53,628 nt of DNA from Clostridium sp. CCUG 7971 (GTDB lineage Bacteria; Bacillota; Clostridia; Peptostreptococcales; Peptostreptococcaceae): assembly GCF_017590215.1 (NCBI RefSeq), contig NZ_JAFFPK010000003.1, positions 1-53,628 of the forward strand. The letters run 5' to 3'. Positions 8,535-16,303 of the stretch are shown here, piece by piece; position 1 is the first letter of the stretch, and every line of letters starts with the position of its first letter. The notes under the pieces were generated by a model. The model saw only the letters and a list, made by a program, of their open reading frames with translations, did not search any database and was not told the origin of the DNA. The translations under genes were made by a program, and so were the position numbers.

Positions 8535-8773
8535 TAATTTTATTTTTTAATTTTTCTAAATATTAAAAAACACTTTACTATATTTTTCACATTTACTTAT
8601 TTAAATTAGGAATCTTATTAAATTAACTTAAATTAATTTATTAAAACAATAATATAATGTAATTATTTAAATAATTTATATTTCTAAAATTTTATCAAAA
8701 TTTATAATATAATTATTTTTATATAGTACTTCTTTATTATCTATATACTAATTATGATAAATGATTCCATACA
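8535..8773. other. AT-rich spacer with no recognised feature
   Basis: This is the part of the gap between the asnA promoter and the end of the pentapeptide gene that is not accounted for. It is very AT-rich, with stops in all frames and no convincing gene, RNA motif or strong terminator. The pentapeptide gene may end here without a clear intrinsic terminator. Confidence 0.6.
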
Positions 8774-9418
8774 TTATTTTATTATAATTTTCATAAGTTT
8801 TGTTAATTCTAGAGCTTGTTCCATATTAAAAATAGCACCAGAAACTTCATTAATTCCAACTTCAATTTCTTCTATATTACAAGTTCTAAAATCTACTCCA
8901 TTTAATTTTGCCTTATGAAAGTTCGAATTTTTAAGTTCATTATTTTCAAGTAATATACCTTCATTTATAATTTCCTGAAATACTGAGCTATCTAAATTAC
9001 ATTCTTTTATTTCAACGCCTTTAAATTTTGAGAAAGAAAAATTAATATACTTTCCTAATACATTATCAAAAGTTACATTTTTTATTACGCAATCTTCAAA
9101 TCTAGATCCTATTAATTTACAATTTTTAAATTCAACTCTATAAATACTTGAGTCATTGAAAGATATATTCGATAAATCACAGTTTTCAAATACTACATCT
9201 AGCAAATCAATTTTGCTAAAATCACATTCATAAAAATCTACATTCTTAAACACACATCCATCTAAGCTTATTCTTATACCTTGTATATCACTTATAGATA
9301 TGTCTTGTATTACTTTATTTCTTATAGTTTCATCTTTTTCTATCTCTGAGTATATATCTTCAATTATTTCTAGTTCTTCTAAAAATTTTGGCTTTTCTAC
9401 TTTAATTTTCTTTTTCAT
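8774..9418 (-). CDS. Pentapeptide-repeat protein
   Basis: A 214-residue protein. After a charged N-terminal helix (about 50 residues) come repeated A(D/N)LXX-like pentapeptides such as CVFKNVDFYECDFSKIDLLD and, later, NSNFHKAKLNGVDFRTCNIE, predicting a right-handed quadrilateral beta-helix. Cys and Phe occupy many inward positions. It has no signal peptide. Some family members mimic DNA and protect gyrase (Qnr), but most have unknown roles, and this one is too diverged to assign. I start at the ATG at 9418, after AAGGATGATGAT. An in-frame ATG at 9451 has no visible ribosome site. Confidence 0.88.
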   Translation of the reverse strand: MKKKIKVEKPKFLEELEIIEDIYSEIEKDETIRNKVIQDISISDIQGIRISLDGCVFKNVDFYECDFSKIDLLDVVFENCDLSNISFNDSSIYRVEFKNCKLIGSRFEDCVIKNVTFDNVLGKYINFSFSKFKGVEIKECNLDSSVFQEIINEGILLENNELKNSNFHKAKLNGVDFRTCNIEEIEVGINEVSGAIFNMEQALELTKLMKIIIK

Positions 9419-9502
9419 ATCATCATCCTTATTTAGTTTATATATATACATTATATCTTAAAATTTATCCTATTAACTATTTCCTATATAATTTTATTAT
9501 AC

Positions 9503-9531
9503 AAAAAAGACCGCTAATTTAGCGGTCTTTA
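9503..9531 (-). terminator. Terminator of the ptsHI operon
   Basis: AAAGACCGCTAA and TTAGCGGTCTTTTTT form a strong hairpin ending in a T6 run on the minus strand, 10 bases past the ptsI stop. Confidence 0.9.
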
Positions 9532-9539
9532 TATATTAA

Positions 9540-11252
9540 TTACATATTAAACGTTTTATCTACGTAGTCTTTTATTTCTTTTGCTGTACCCATAGCTAAT
9601 ATTTCATCAGCAAATTTCTTCATATCTTCATGTTTTACAGAAGTTATTAATTTTCTTGCTGGAAGTATAGATATTGGACTCATTGAGAATTCATCAAGAC
9701 CAAATCCAAGTAGTATTGGTATCATTCTTTGATCTCCTGCAGATTCTCCACACATTCCTACCCATTTTCCTTCTTTATGAGCATTATCTATTGTCATTTT
9801 TATAAGTCTAAGTACTGCTGGGTTAAATTGGTTATATAAGTGACTTATCTTTTGGTTCATTCTATCTACTGCACAAGTATATTGAATTAAATCATTTGTT
9901 CCTATTGAGAAGAAGTCAACATGCTTAGCTAATATGTCAGTTATAATAGCGGATGATGGTATTTCTATCATCATACCTACTTCTACATCTTTAGCATAAG
10001 CTATACCTTCATTATCAAGTTCAAGTAAGACTTCTTTTATAACTTCTTTAGCTGCTAATAATTCTTCTAGAGATGATATCATAGGGAACATTATTCTTAA
10101 TTTTCCATGAATACTTGCTCTATATAAAGCTCTTAATTGAGTTTTAAATATATCAGTTCTATCTAAACAAAGTCTTATAGCTCTGTATCCTAAGAATGGA
10201 TTCATTTCAGGTTCCATTTCAAAATATGGTAATTCCTTATCTCCACCTATATCTAATGTTCTTATTACTATAGGCTTTCCATTCATCCCCTCAAGTACAG
10301 CTTTATAAGCTTCATATTGTTCTTCTTCTGTTGGGAACGCATCTTCTTTATCCATGTATAAGAATTCGGTTCTATAAAGTCCAACACCTTCAGCATCGTT
10401 CTTTATTAATCCTTCTACATCGTTAGGACTTCCTATATTTCCTGCTAATTCTACATGTCTTCCATCTAAAGTTATAGATGGTTTTCCTTTTAATAATTCT
10501 AAAGATTTTCTGTATTCTTCAAATTCAGACTTTAATTTAGCATATTTAGATTTAGTTTCTTCATCTGGATTTACTATAACTTCTCCTGTATCTCCATTAA
10601 ATACTATAAAGTCTCCATCTTTGACTGTTTTAGTTATATCATTAAGTCCGACTACAGCTGCTATTTCTAAAGTTCTAGCCATTATAGCTGTATGAGAAGT
10701 TCTTCCACCTATATCAGTTAAAAAACCTAAAACCATTTTTTTGTTCATTGTAGCAGTATCCGATGGCGTTAAGTCATGAGCTATTAACACGACTTCTTCA
10801 TCTAATCCTGCTAAATCAACAACCTTAACTCCTAATATATGTCTAAGTACTCGATTTGTAACATCTTTTATATCTGCTGCTCTTTCTCTCATATATTCAT
10901 TGTCCATAGCTTCAAACATACCTACGAACATTTCTTTTATTTCATTTAAAGCAAAATCAGCATTTACCTTTTCGTCTCTTATTTTAGATATAGCAGAGTC
11001 TACTAATTCCGGGTCAGCTAAAACTAATAAGTGAGCTTCAAATATTTCAGCTTCATGCTCTCCTAATTCATTGAAAGCTTTTTCCTTAACCTTAGTTAAT
11101 TCCTCTGTTGAAATTTCTACGGCTTTTTGTAGCTTAGCTACTTCAGCTTCAACATCTTCTACATTTCTTTTTTCTATAACTAATTCACTATGTTCAACTA
11201 CTAATGCTTTTCCTAGAGCTATTCCAGGAGATGCTCCTGTTCCTTTGTACAT
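9540..11252 (-). CDS. ptsI: Phosphoenolpyruvate-protein phosphotransferase (PTS enzyme I)
   Basis: A 570-residue cytoplasmic enzyme that takes phosphate from PEP and passes it to HPr, feeding all PTS sugars. The phosphorylated histidine is H187 in GGRTSHTAIMART. The PEP-binding barrel follows, with EGVGLYRTEFLYMD, NPFLGYRAIRLCLDR and FFSIGTNDLIQYT. The catalytic cysteine is in VGMCGESAGD near residue 500. Length is standard. The ATG at 11252 follows GGAGGG; an upstream in-frame TTG at 11267 overlaps that Shine-Dalgarno and is rejected. It lies 85 bases after ptsH, with a hairpin between them. Confidence 0.98.
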   Translation of the reverse strand: MYKGTGASPGIALGKALVVEHSELVIEKRNVEDVEAEVAKLQKAVEISTEELTKVKEKAFNELGEHEAEIFEAHLLVLADPELVDSAISKIRDEKVNADFALNEIKEMFVGMFEAMDNEYMRERAADIKDVTNRVLRHILGVKVVDLAGLDEEVVLIAHDLTPSDTATMNKKMVLGFLTDIGGRTSHTAIMARTLEIAAVVGLNDITKTVKDGDFIVFNGDTGEVIVNPDEETKSKYAKLKSEFEEYRKSLELLKGKPSITLDGRHVELAGNIGSPNDVEGLIKNDAEGVGLYRTEFLYMDKEDAFPTEEEQYEAYKAVLEGMNGKPIVIRTLDIGGDKELPYFEMEPEMNPFLGYRAIRLCLDRTDIFKTQLRALYRASIHGKLRIMFPMISSLEELLAAKEVIKEVLLELDNEGIAYAKDVEVGMMIEIPSSAIITDILAKHVDFFSIGTNDLIQYTCAVDRMNQKISHLYNQFNPAVLRLIKMTIDNAHKEGKWVGMCGESAGDQRMIPILLGFGLDEFSMSPISILPARKLITSVKHEDMKKFADEILAMGTAKEIKDYVDKTFNM

Positions 11253-11308
11253 ATATATACCCTCCAAAAGTTTACTTATTTGTGCTTATATATTTTATAT
11301 ACCAAATA

Positions 11309-11334
11309 AAACCCCGGAATAAACCGAGGTTTAA
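11309..11334 (-). terminator. Intercistronic hairpin between ptsH and ptsI
   Basis: AAACCTCGG and CCGGGGTTT (one G-U pair) form a stem followed by TATTT on the minus strand, immediately after the ptsH stop. It probably acts as a partial terminator or 3'-end stabiliser, giving more HPr than enzyme I. Confidence 0.6.
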
Positions 11335-11337
11335 TTA

Positions 11338-11598
11338 TTATTCTCCAAATCCACCTTCAACTAATTCAACTAATGCATTAACTGCTGATTCTTGGTCTTC
11401 ACCGTTTGCAACTACTGTTAATTCATCTCCTTGAGCTAATCCTAAGCTCATTATACCCATTATTGATTTAGCATTTACAGTTTTTCCTTTAGCTACAACT
11501 TCTACTGTAGATTTAAATTCAGCAGCTTTCTTAACAAACATTCCTGCTGGTCTAGCATGTAATCCACTTGCATTTTTTATACTAACTATTTTTTCCAT
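11338..11598 (-). CDS. ptsH: HPr phosphocarrier protein
   Basis: An 86-residue HPr. H14 in NASGLHARPAG is the site phosphorylated by enzyme I (family numbering His15). S45 in AKSIMGIMSLG is the site regulated by HPr kinase/phosphatase (family Ser46), so carbon catabolite control through P-Ser-HPr is expected. Length and both signatures are canonical. The start follows GGAGG. It is the first gene of ptsHI. The upstream spacer holds two copies of GGACAAAAA 19 bases apart. Confidence 0.98.
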   Translation of the reverse strand: MEKIVSIKNASGLHARPAGMFVKKAAEFKSTVEVVAKGKTVNAKSIMGIMSLGLAQGDELTVVANGEDQESAVNALVELVEGGFGE

Positions 11599-11694
11599 TT
11601 TAAAAAACCTCCAATAAATTTATTCTTAAAGTATTGTTTACTTTATTAACATTTAGTAAATAGATTTTTAAGTATTAGTATTAATACTTGTCTT

Positions 11695-11722
11695 TTTTTG
11701 TCCTATGGTTCTATTTTTGTCC
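11695..11722 (-). repeat. Paired GGACAAAAA direct repeats upstream of ptsH
   Basis: On the minus strand GGACAAAAA occurs at 11714-11722 and again at 11695-11703, 19 bases apart. Each contains CAAAAA, the target reported for C. difficile CamA. They lie about 100 bases upstream of ptsH, between it and the patatin gene. A binding-site role is only a possibility. Confidence 0.4.
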
Positions 11723-11742
11723 CACTTTTCTAATGTCTATCC

Positions 11743-12963
11743 TTAACCTTGATTTTTAAAATCTTTTATAAAACAATTTGTCATAATTTTACTCATTTTG
11801 TTTTTTTGCAAAGATAATATAGGCTTTGTCTCTAAATCTAAAATTAAATTTTTATTAGGATTCATATTTTTATTAACAACATCCACTACTTTATTAAAAT
11901 CATAAAGTTTCAATCTATTTATACTACTTTCCTCAAGTTTTTTTTCATATATACTGTAAAATAAATCTTTATATGAAAATTCTTTTGGTAAGTTAAGTAA
12001 CTCTCCAACTCTAGGTATTATACTTTCCATCAAAGTTCTAAGTGATGGGTCTTTTTTTATACCTAATAAATTTAGTAAAATTTCTATTGTTTCTTTATCT
12101 AGATTTACAAATTTGTTAAAGCAATAATCTTCATCATATTTATAATCTACATTAAAATAATATTTAACTCCCTCGTATCTATCGTATGATTTCATGGCAT
12201 CTAAATAACCTAAGTTTATGTTTTTAGATACGCTTTCTTTGTCTTTATTTAAAGATCCTCCTAGATACTGGGAAGGTATTATTGTTTTAATATTTATATC
12301 AGTATGTTCTTGATATTTATTTAAATTCATTTTTCCAATAAAGTCATCTAAAAGTCTAATAACAACGATATCTTTATATCCCTTAGTTTCTATAAGACTT
12401 ATTGGCATATTGTCAGAAAACATTCCATCTAAATAAAGTTTATCATCAAGTTTATCTAATTTAAAAATAGGTAAACTTGAACTTGCTATTAAATAGTCTA
12501 TTAATTTTCCATTTGGTATATCTTCTAAATACCTTGGATATGGATTAATTCTTTTATCCCAGTAAACTGTCATTAAACCAAAATCCTTATTTGCTTTTCT
12601 AATAGCATCTTCATTTAACGTTTTCTCTAACAACGCTCTTAGTGGGCTAATATCAATGCCTTCATTCTTTCTAGCTTTATTAATTAATTCTATGACTGTA
12701 TTAAAATTTTTAGCAGTAAAGTCGATATTTTTATATTTTTCATAACTTTCCTCATCTATATTCATAAAATGAGTATAATCATAAGTCATCCAAATATCTT
12801 CCATAACTTCAATATCATTTTGTATTATGTATGCTCCATTTAAAGCTCCTATTGAAGTTCCTGCTACTCCTTGAAATTCAAGTCCTAAATCTCTTAAAGC
12901 TTTATACGCTCCTATTTGATATGCACCTTTAGTGCCCCCACCTTCTAATACTAAACCTTTCAT
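11743..12963 (-). CDS. Patatin-like phospholipase
   Basis: A 406-residue patatin-type acyl hydrolase. The oxyanion loop LEGGGTKGAYQIG lies at residues 6-18, the nucleophile S37 in GTSIG at 35-39, and the dyad aspartate D179 in YLDGM. This enzyme uses DGM rather than the usual DGG/DGA. The remainder (200-406) is a mixed region without a second domain I recognise. It has no signal peptide, so it is probably a cytoplasmic or inner-leaflet lipase. GTG (12972) and ATG (12969) starts are possible, but TAGGTGATGAC best fits the ATG at 12963. A long inverted repeat lies just upstream. As I recall, C. difficile also has a patatin gene beside ptsHI. Confidence 0.92.
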   Translation of the reverse strand: MKGLVLEGGGTKGAYQIGAYKALRDLGLEFQGVAGTSIGALNGAYIIQNDIEVMEDIWMTYDYTHFMNIDEESYEKYKNIDFTAKNFNTVIELINKARKNEGIDISPLRALLEKTLNEDAIRKANKDFGLMTVYWDKRINPYPRYLEDIPNGKLIDYLIASSSLPIFKLDKLDDKLYLDGMFSDNMPISLIETKGYKDIVVIRLLDDFIGKMNLNKYQEHTDINIKTIIPSQYLGGSLNKDKESVSKNINLGYLDAMKSYDRYEGVKYYFNVDYKYDEDYCFNKFVNLDKETIEILLNLLGIKKDPSLRTLMESIIPRVGELLNLPKEFSYKDLFYSIYEKKLEESSINRLKLYDFNKVVDVVNKNMNPNKNLILDLETKPILSLQKNKMSKIMTNCFIKDFKNQG

Positions 12964-12983
12964 AGTCATCACCTATTTTGATG

Positions 12984-13055
12984 TGAAAGATATATACTTT
13001 CTATTAATCTGACTATATTTTATCATAAAAATATAAAAAAAGTATATATCTTTCA
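12984..13055. repeat. 17-bp perfect inverted repeat ahead of the patatin gene
   Basis: TGAAAGATATATACTTT (12984-13000) is repeated as its exact complement at 13039-13055, with 38 bases between. The arms lie 20 bases upstream of the patatin start codon and downstream of the 114-aa gene. In RNA it would form a 17-bp stem with a large loop. It lacks a T run, so it does not look like a standard terminator; a regulator operator or mRNA leader element is possible. Confidence 0.55.
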
Positions 13056-13084
13056 AATTTTTATAATCAAAATAATTTATTATT

Positions 13085-13429
13085 TTATTTTATATCATTT
13101 ACACTGCTTATTATTTTAACAGATTTTGTAAATAATTTCTTTTCTAAAGTCCCAAGTGATAAACTACCCATTATATAGTTTCTTGGATCTACTAAATACA
13201 TTTTTTTATATCCACTTTTTACAAAAGACATACAAACAGTTCTTATATCTTCGTTATTCTCACATTCAAATACTGATGGCGTAACTACTAATCTATACTG
13301 TGAAGTTTTAACTCCTTTAGTCATTTGTCTGTAATTTTGCATAAAATCACTAGCATCTCTACTAGTTATATATCCACTAACATCTACATATACTATTTTT
13401 TCGTTTTCTGATACTCTAGCACTAATCAT
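13085..13429 (-). CDS. Small STAS-like protein of unknown function
   Basis: A 114-residue protein. The alternating beta/alpha pattern resembles STAS/SpoIIAA-type domains: KIVYVDVSGYITSRDASDF, then a strand YRLVVTPS, a helix around RTVCMSFVKSG, and a strand KKMYLVDPRN. I cannot point to a conserved phosphorylatable Ser, so this is only a fold-level guess. The ATG follows TAGGAGG at good spacing. It lies 61 bases downstream of the camA-like gene and upstream of the patatin gene, all on one strand. Conservation of a protein of similar size at this place in C. difficile should be checked. Confidence 0.7.
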   Translation of the reverse strand: MISARVSENEKIVYVDVSGYITSRDASDFMQNYRQMTKGVKTSQYRLVVTPSVFECENNEDIRTVCMSFVKSGYKKMYLVDPRNYIMGSLSLGTLEKKLFTKSVKIISSVNDIK

Positions 13430-13490
13430 AAATTTGCCTCCTAATAAATGTTTTCTTATTAATCATATGACACTTTATGATTATTAGTGA

Positions 13491-15233
13491 TTATAGGAAT
13501 AGAGATTTTTCAACTAGTTTGTTAATTTCATCTTGCAATTTAAATACATTATTATTATCATTTTCATTTTTATATTTTTTATTTAATAAATTTATTATTT
13601 CTTTTGATAAAGATTCAATTTTACTGTAATTATAATCTTTAAATACTTTCATCTTCATTACTTTATTTGGGTAATAATCATATATTTTTTTACTCATTTT
13701 TTTAGCTGTAATTTTAAAATATTTATCATATATATCACTATTTAATACACCTACTAAATACTCATATGAAAATTCATTTAAGTACTCATCTTTTATGAAA
13801 AATGAATAAACATCTGCACTACAATATCTATTTTTGTAGTCTATTGCAAACCTATTTTCCATAGATTTATAAGGATACATTATCTTTTTTCTTTCAAATA
13901 AACTTTTGTCCCTACCCCACTGTAATTCATACCACTTTCGAATATTTTTTTTACATTCTCTTCTATTTAATAATTTTTCTTTATAGTTTCCTATATAATT
14001 ATTTAATTCAAAACTATAATTATCTTCATCATCTATATCATTAGAATATATTAGGTTAAATTTACTATCTTCAACTATATATTTACATATGTTTTTATTT
14101 TTCACCCAAGGCTTTAAGAGATTTTTATTTATTTTTTTTAAATCTTTATTATCATTTTTTATTACGAAAGCTTTATCACATCCTGTTATAATTCCTTGAA
14201 AGCTTGTGCATATATCATCTAATATATAGCTACATTTTGAATTTATATTTTCATAAAATTTTTTCTCATCCTCATTTACTATTATCCATTCATCATTTAA
14301 ATTAGACTGCTTTAATTTGAAGTTTTCAAAGTATTTACTCTCAAGGTAATACTCTAAATATTTATCTTTTGATATATCTAAGTTTTCATCTTTTAGCTTA
14401 AATATATCTATATAATTATTTACCTTATATTCTTTTTTAAATGTAAATATACAGCTTGAAACTCCAATATTTTTAAATATATTCACACCGGAAAAATCTA
14501 CTATTTCATCTATTGATACATTTTCATTTACATAATTTCTTAGATCTATACCAGATGGGCTCTCTAAAAAGTATCTTGGCGTTATAACACTTCCTATACC
14601 ACCTTTCTTTAATAAATCTATTATTTTTTGATAAAAACAAAAATATAAATCAGACTTGCCTTTATATACTTGAAAATATTTTTCTAATAGCATCTTTTTA
14701 TATTTGTTATCAAGTGATTTTTGACCTACATAAGGAGGATTTCCTATAATATAGTCAAATTCATTATTAAATTCTTTAATCAATGAATCTACACATTCTA
14801 TATTTATTTTTTCTACTTTTAAATCTTTATCTTTATTCTTAAGACTTCTTATTAATATATCTATAGCGTCATTATCTATATCACATCCATATATACAATT
14901 GCTTATTATATGATTATGAATATTATCAGTTTTCCAATACTTATCACCATATTTTATTTTTAATTCATATATATTTTCTTCAAATAAATCATAAAGAACA
15001 TCATATACTTCTAATAAAAAATTTCCACAACCACAAGATATATCTAAAATTTTTGGATATGGATTTTTTACTACATCATGACTCCTTATAGTTTTCTTTA
15101 TAATATAATCTACTATCTTTTTAGGTGTATAATAAATTCCTTTTGTTTTTTTAGTGACTACATCCAAACTATCCTCATAATTTTTTGATATGTAAAAATT
15201 ATCACTACTTGTCTCCCCTAGTTCTTCCCCCAT
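13491..15233 (-). CDS. camA: Solitary N6-adenine DNA methyltransferase, CamA orthologue
   Basis: A 580-residue class I SAM-dependent adenine methyltransferase. The SAM motif DISCGCGNF is at 64-72 and the catalytic motif NPPY at 165-168, with a C-terminal target-recognition region of about 300 residues. I recognise extended near-identity to CamA of C. difficile (CD2758), for example GIYYTPK, PYPKILDISCGCGNFLLEVY, SVITPRYFLES, FQGIITGCDKAF, RKWYELQWGR, ERKKIMYPYKS and FKITAKKMSK. CamA is known to methylate CAAAAA at the last A and to affect sporulation and colonisation. No endonuclease or specificity gene is adjacent, so it is an orphan methylase. GGAGGGAGAAT precedes the ATG. A patatin gene ends 30 bases upstream. 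Confidence 0.95.
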   Translation of the reverse strand: MGEELGETSSDNFYISKNYEDSLDVVTKKTKGIYYTPKKIVDYIIKKTIRSHDVVKNPYPKILDISCGCGNFLLEVYDVLYDLFEENIYELKIKYGDKYWKTDNIHNHIISNCIYGCDIDNDAIDILIRSLKNKDKDLKVEKINIECVDSLIKEFNNEFDYIIGNPPYVGQKSLDNKYKKMLLEKYFQVYKGKSDLYFCFYQKIIDLLKKGGIGSVITPRYFLESPSGIDLRNYVNENVSIDEIVDFSGVNIFKNIGVSSCIFTFKKEYKVNNYIDIFKLKDENLDISKDKYLEYYLESKYFENFKLKQSNLNDEWIIVNEDEKKFYENINSKCSYILDDICTSFQGIITGCDKAFVIKNDNKDLKKINKNLLKPWVKNKNICKYIVEDSKFNLIYSNDIDDEDNYSFELNNYIGNYKEKLLNRRECKKNIRKWYELQWGRDKSLFERKKIMYPYKSMENRFAIDYKNRYCSADVYSFFIKDEYLNEFSYEYLVGVLNSDIYDKYFKITAKKMSKKIYDYYPNKVMKMKVFKDYNYSKIESLSKEIINLLNKKYKNENDNNNVFKLQDEINKLVEKSLFL

Positions 15234-15263
15234 ATTCTCCCTCCAAATATGTTATGTTTTATA

Positions 15264-16166
15264 TTAATTCCATTTCTCTTTTAGCCATTTAATAGTTTCT
15301 TCTAAATCACAACTCTCTCCAACTTCAAGTAAATAATCTATAGACCCACAGTCATCCATAGCTATGTCTTTATTTATTTTTGGATTTATTCTATGATAAT
15401 TATCTTCTAATAGTTTCTTTGAAAATATTTGACTAGTTTGAGAATTTCCCTCTAAAGTTACTTCTATTATAGGAAGGTCTGGATTTTTGCTCATTATCCA
15501 ATCTATTGCACCCCATGAAGTTGTGTCTTCTTTTATACTATTATGGTTATATCCAGTCCCAATTGATAAAAGTCTCATATCAGATCCCTTCTTATCTAAC
15601 TCTTTTCCCATAGCATATAATATGCATGATAAACTTGGGTCTGTTGCTATTATCCCTCCATCTATATGGTATTTATATGTTGGAAAAAACACTGGAGCTG
15701 CACTACTGCTCATAGCTACATCTATTACCCTTGCATCTTCTGTTGGTGAGTTTGGTATATTATTATAAAAAATCGGCTTCCATGAGCTACTTTCATTTCC
15801 TATATAAAAACTTGGTATAACTACTAATTTCCCTAAATCCTTTAATTTTAAATCTATAGGAAATATTTCTAATAAAACTTCTTTTAAATGATCATTATTA
15901 TATTTAGGTCTTATCATTTCTGAATGAGACTTATCAAATATATATTTTGAATTTTCTACTGAATAAAACTCTTTTATAGTACTTGGACTTACTCCATAAG
16001 CTAAAGCTAATGCTATTAGGCTCCCCGTTGATGTTCCGCCTATCATATTAGTAGTTCTAACTATTTCTGAAAAATCCTTTTGAATTCTCTCTAAAATACA
16101 TATACTTAAAGTTCCTTTTAATCCTCCACCATCAAAAGCTAATATATTGAAAGTAGAATTTCTCAT
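15264..16166 (-). CDS. Patatin-like phospholipase upstream of camA
   Basis: A 300-residue compact patatin: FDGGGLKGT (11-19), nucleophile S46 in GGTSTG (43-48) and D169 in IDGG (168-171). It resembles the single-domain patatins often annotated as CapV/CBASS effectors, but no nucleotidyltransferase lies nearby, so a housekeeping lipase is more likely. It differs clearly from the patatin at 11743-12963 in size and sequence. I start at the ATG at 16166 after GTGGAGGG; the GTG at 16181 lies inside that Shine-Dalgarno. Its stop is 30 bases before the camA start, so the two are probably co-transcribed. Confidence 0.92.
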   Translation of the reverse strand: MRNSTFNILAFDGGGLKGTLSICILERIQKDFSEIVRTTNMIGGTSTGSLIALALAYGVSPSTIKEFYSVENSKYIFDKSHSEMIRPKYNNDHLKEVLLEIFPIDLKLKDLGKLVVIPSFYIGNESSSWKPIFYNNIPNSPTEDARVIDVAMSSSAAPVFFPTYKYHIDGGIIATDPSLSCILYAMGKELDKKGSDMRLLSIGTGYNHNSIKEDTTSWGAIDWIMSKNPDLPIIEVTLEGNSQTSQIFSKKLLEDNYHRINPKINKDIAMDDCGSIDYLLEVGESCDLEETIKWLKEKWN

Positions 16167-16277
16167 ACTTATTCCCTCCACAATTTTATATACTTTAGTA
16201 TATGTAGTTTATACTTTATGTGAGAATCTATAAAGTATTTGTTAACATATCACTTAATTTTATATGTTGTGATTATA

Positions 16278-16303
16278 AAAAAAGATGGGAATCCATCTTT
16301 TTC
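16278..16303 (-). terminator. Terminator of the GGDEF/EAL gene
   Basis: AAAAAGATGG and CCATCTTTTT flank a 4-base loop, with a T run on the minus strand overlapping the stop codon of the gene. Confidence 0.8.

Noticed and set aside
13491-15233. Restriction-modification or BREX system
   Set aside because: There is no endonuclease, specificity subunit, helicase or phosphatase partner. The sequence matches the solitary methylase CamA.
15264-16166. CBASS anti-phage system suggested by the CapV-like patatin
   Set aside because: No CD-NTase, Cap2/Cap3 or other effector gene lies nearby. The neighbours are camA and a c-di-GMP enzyme.
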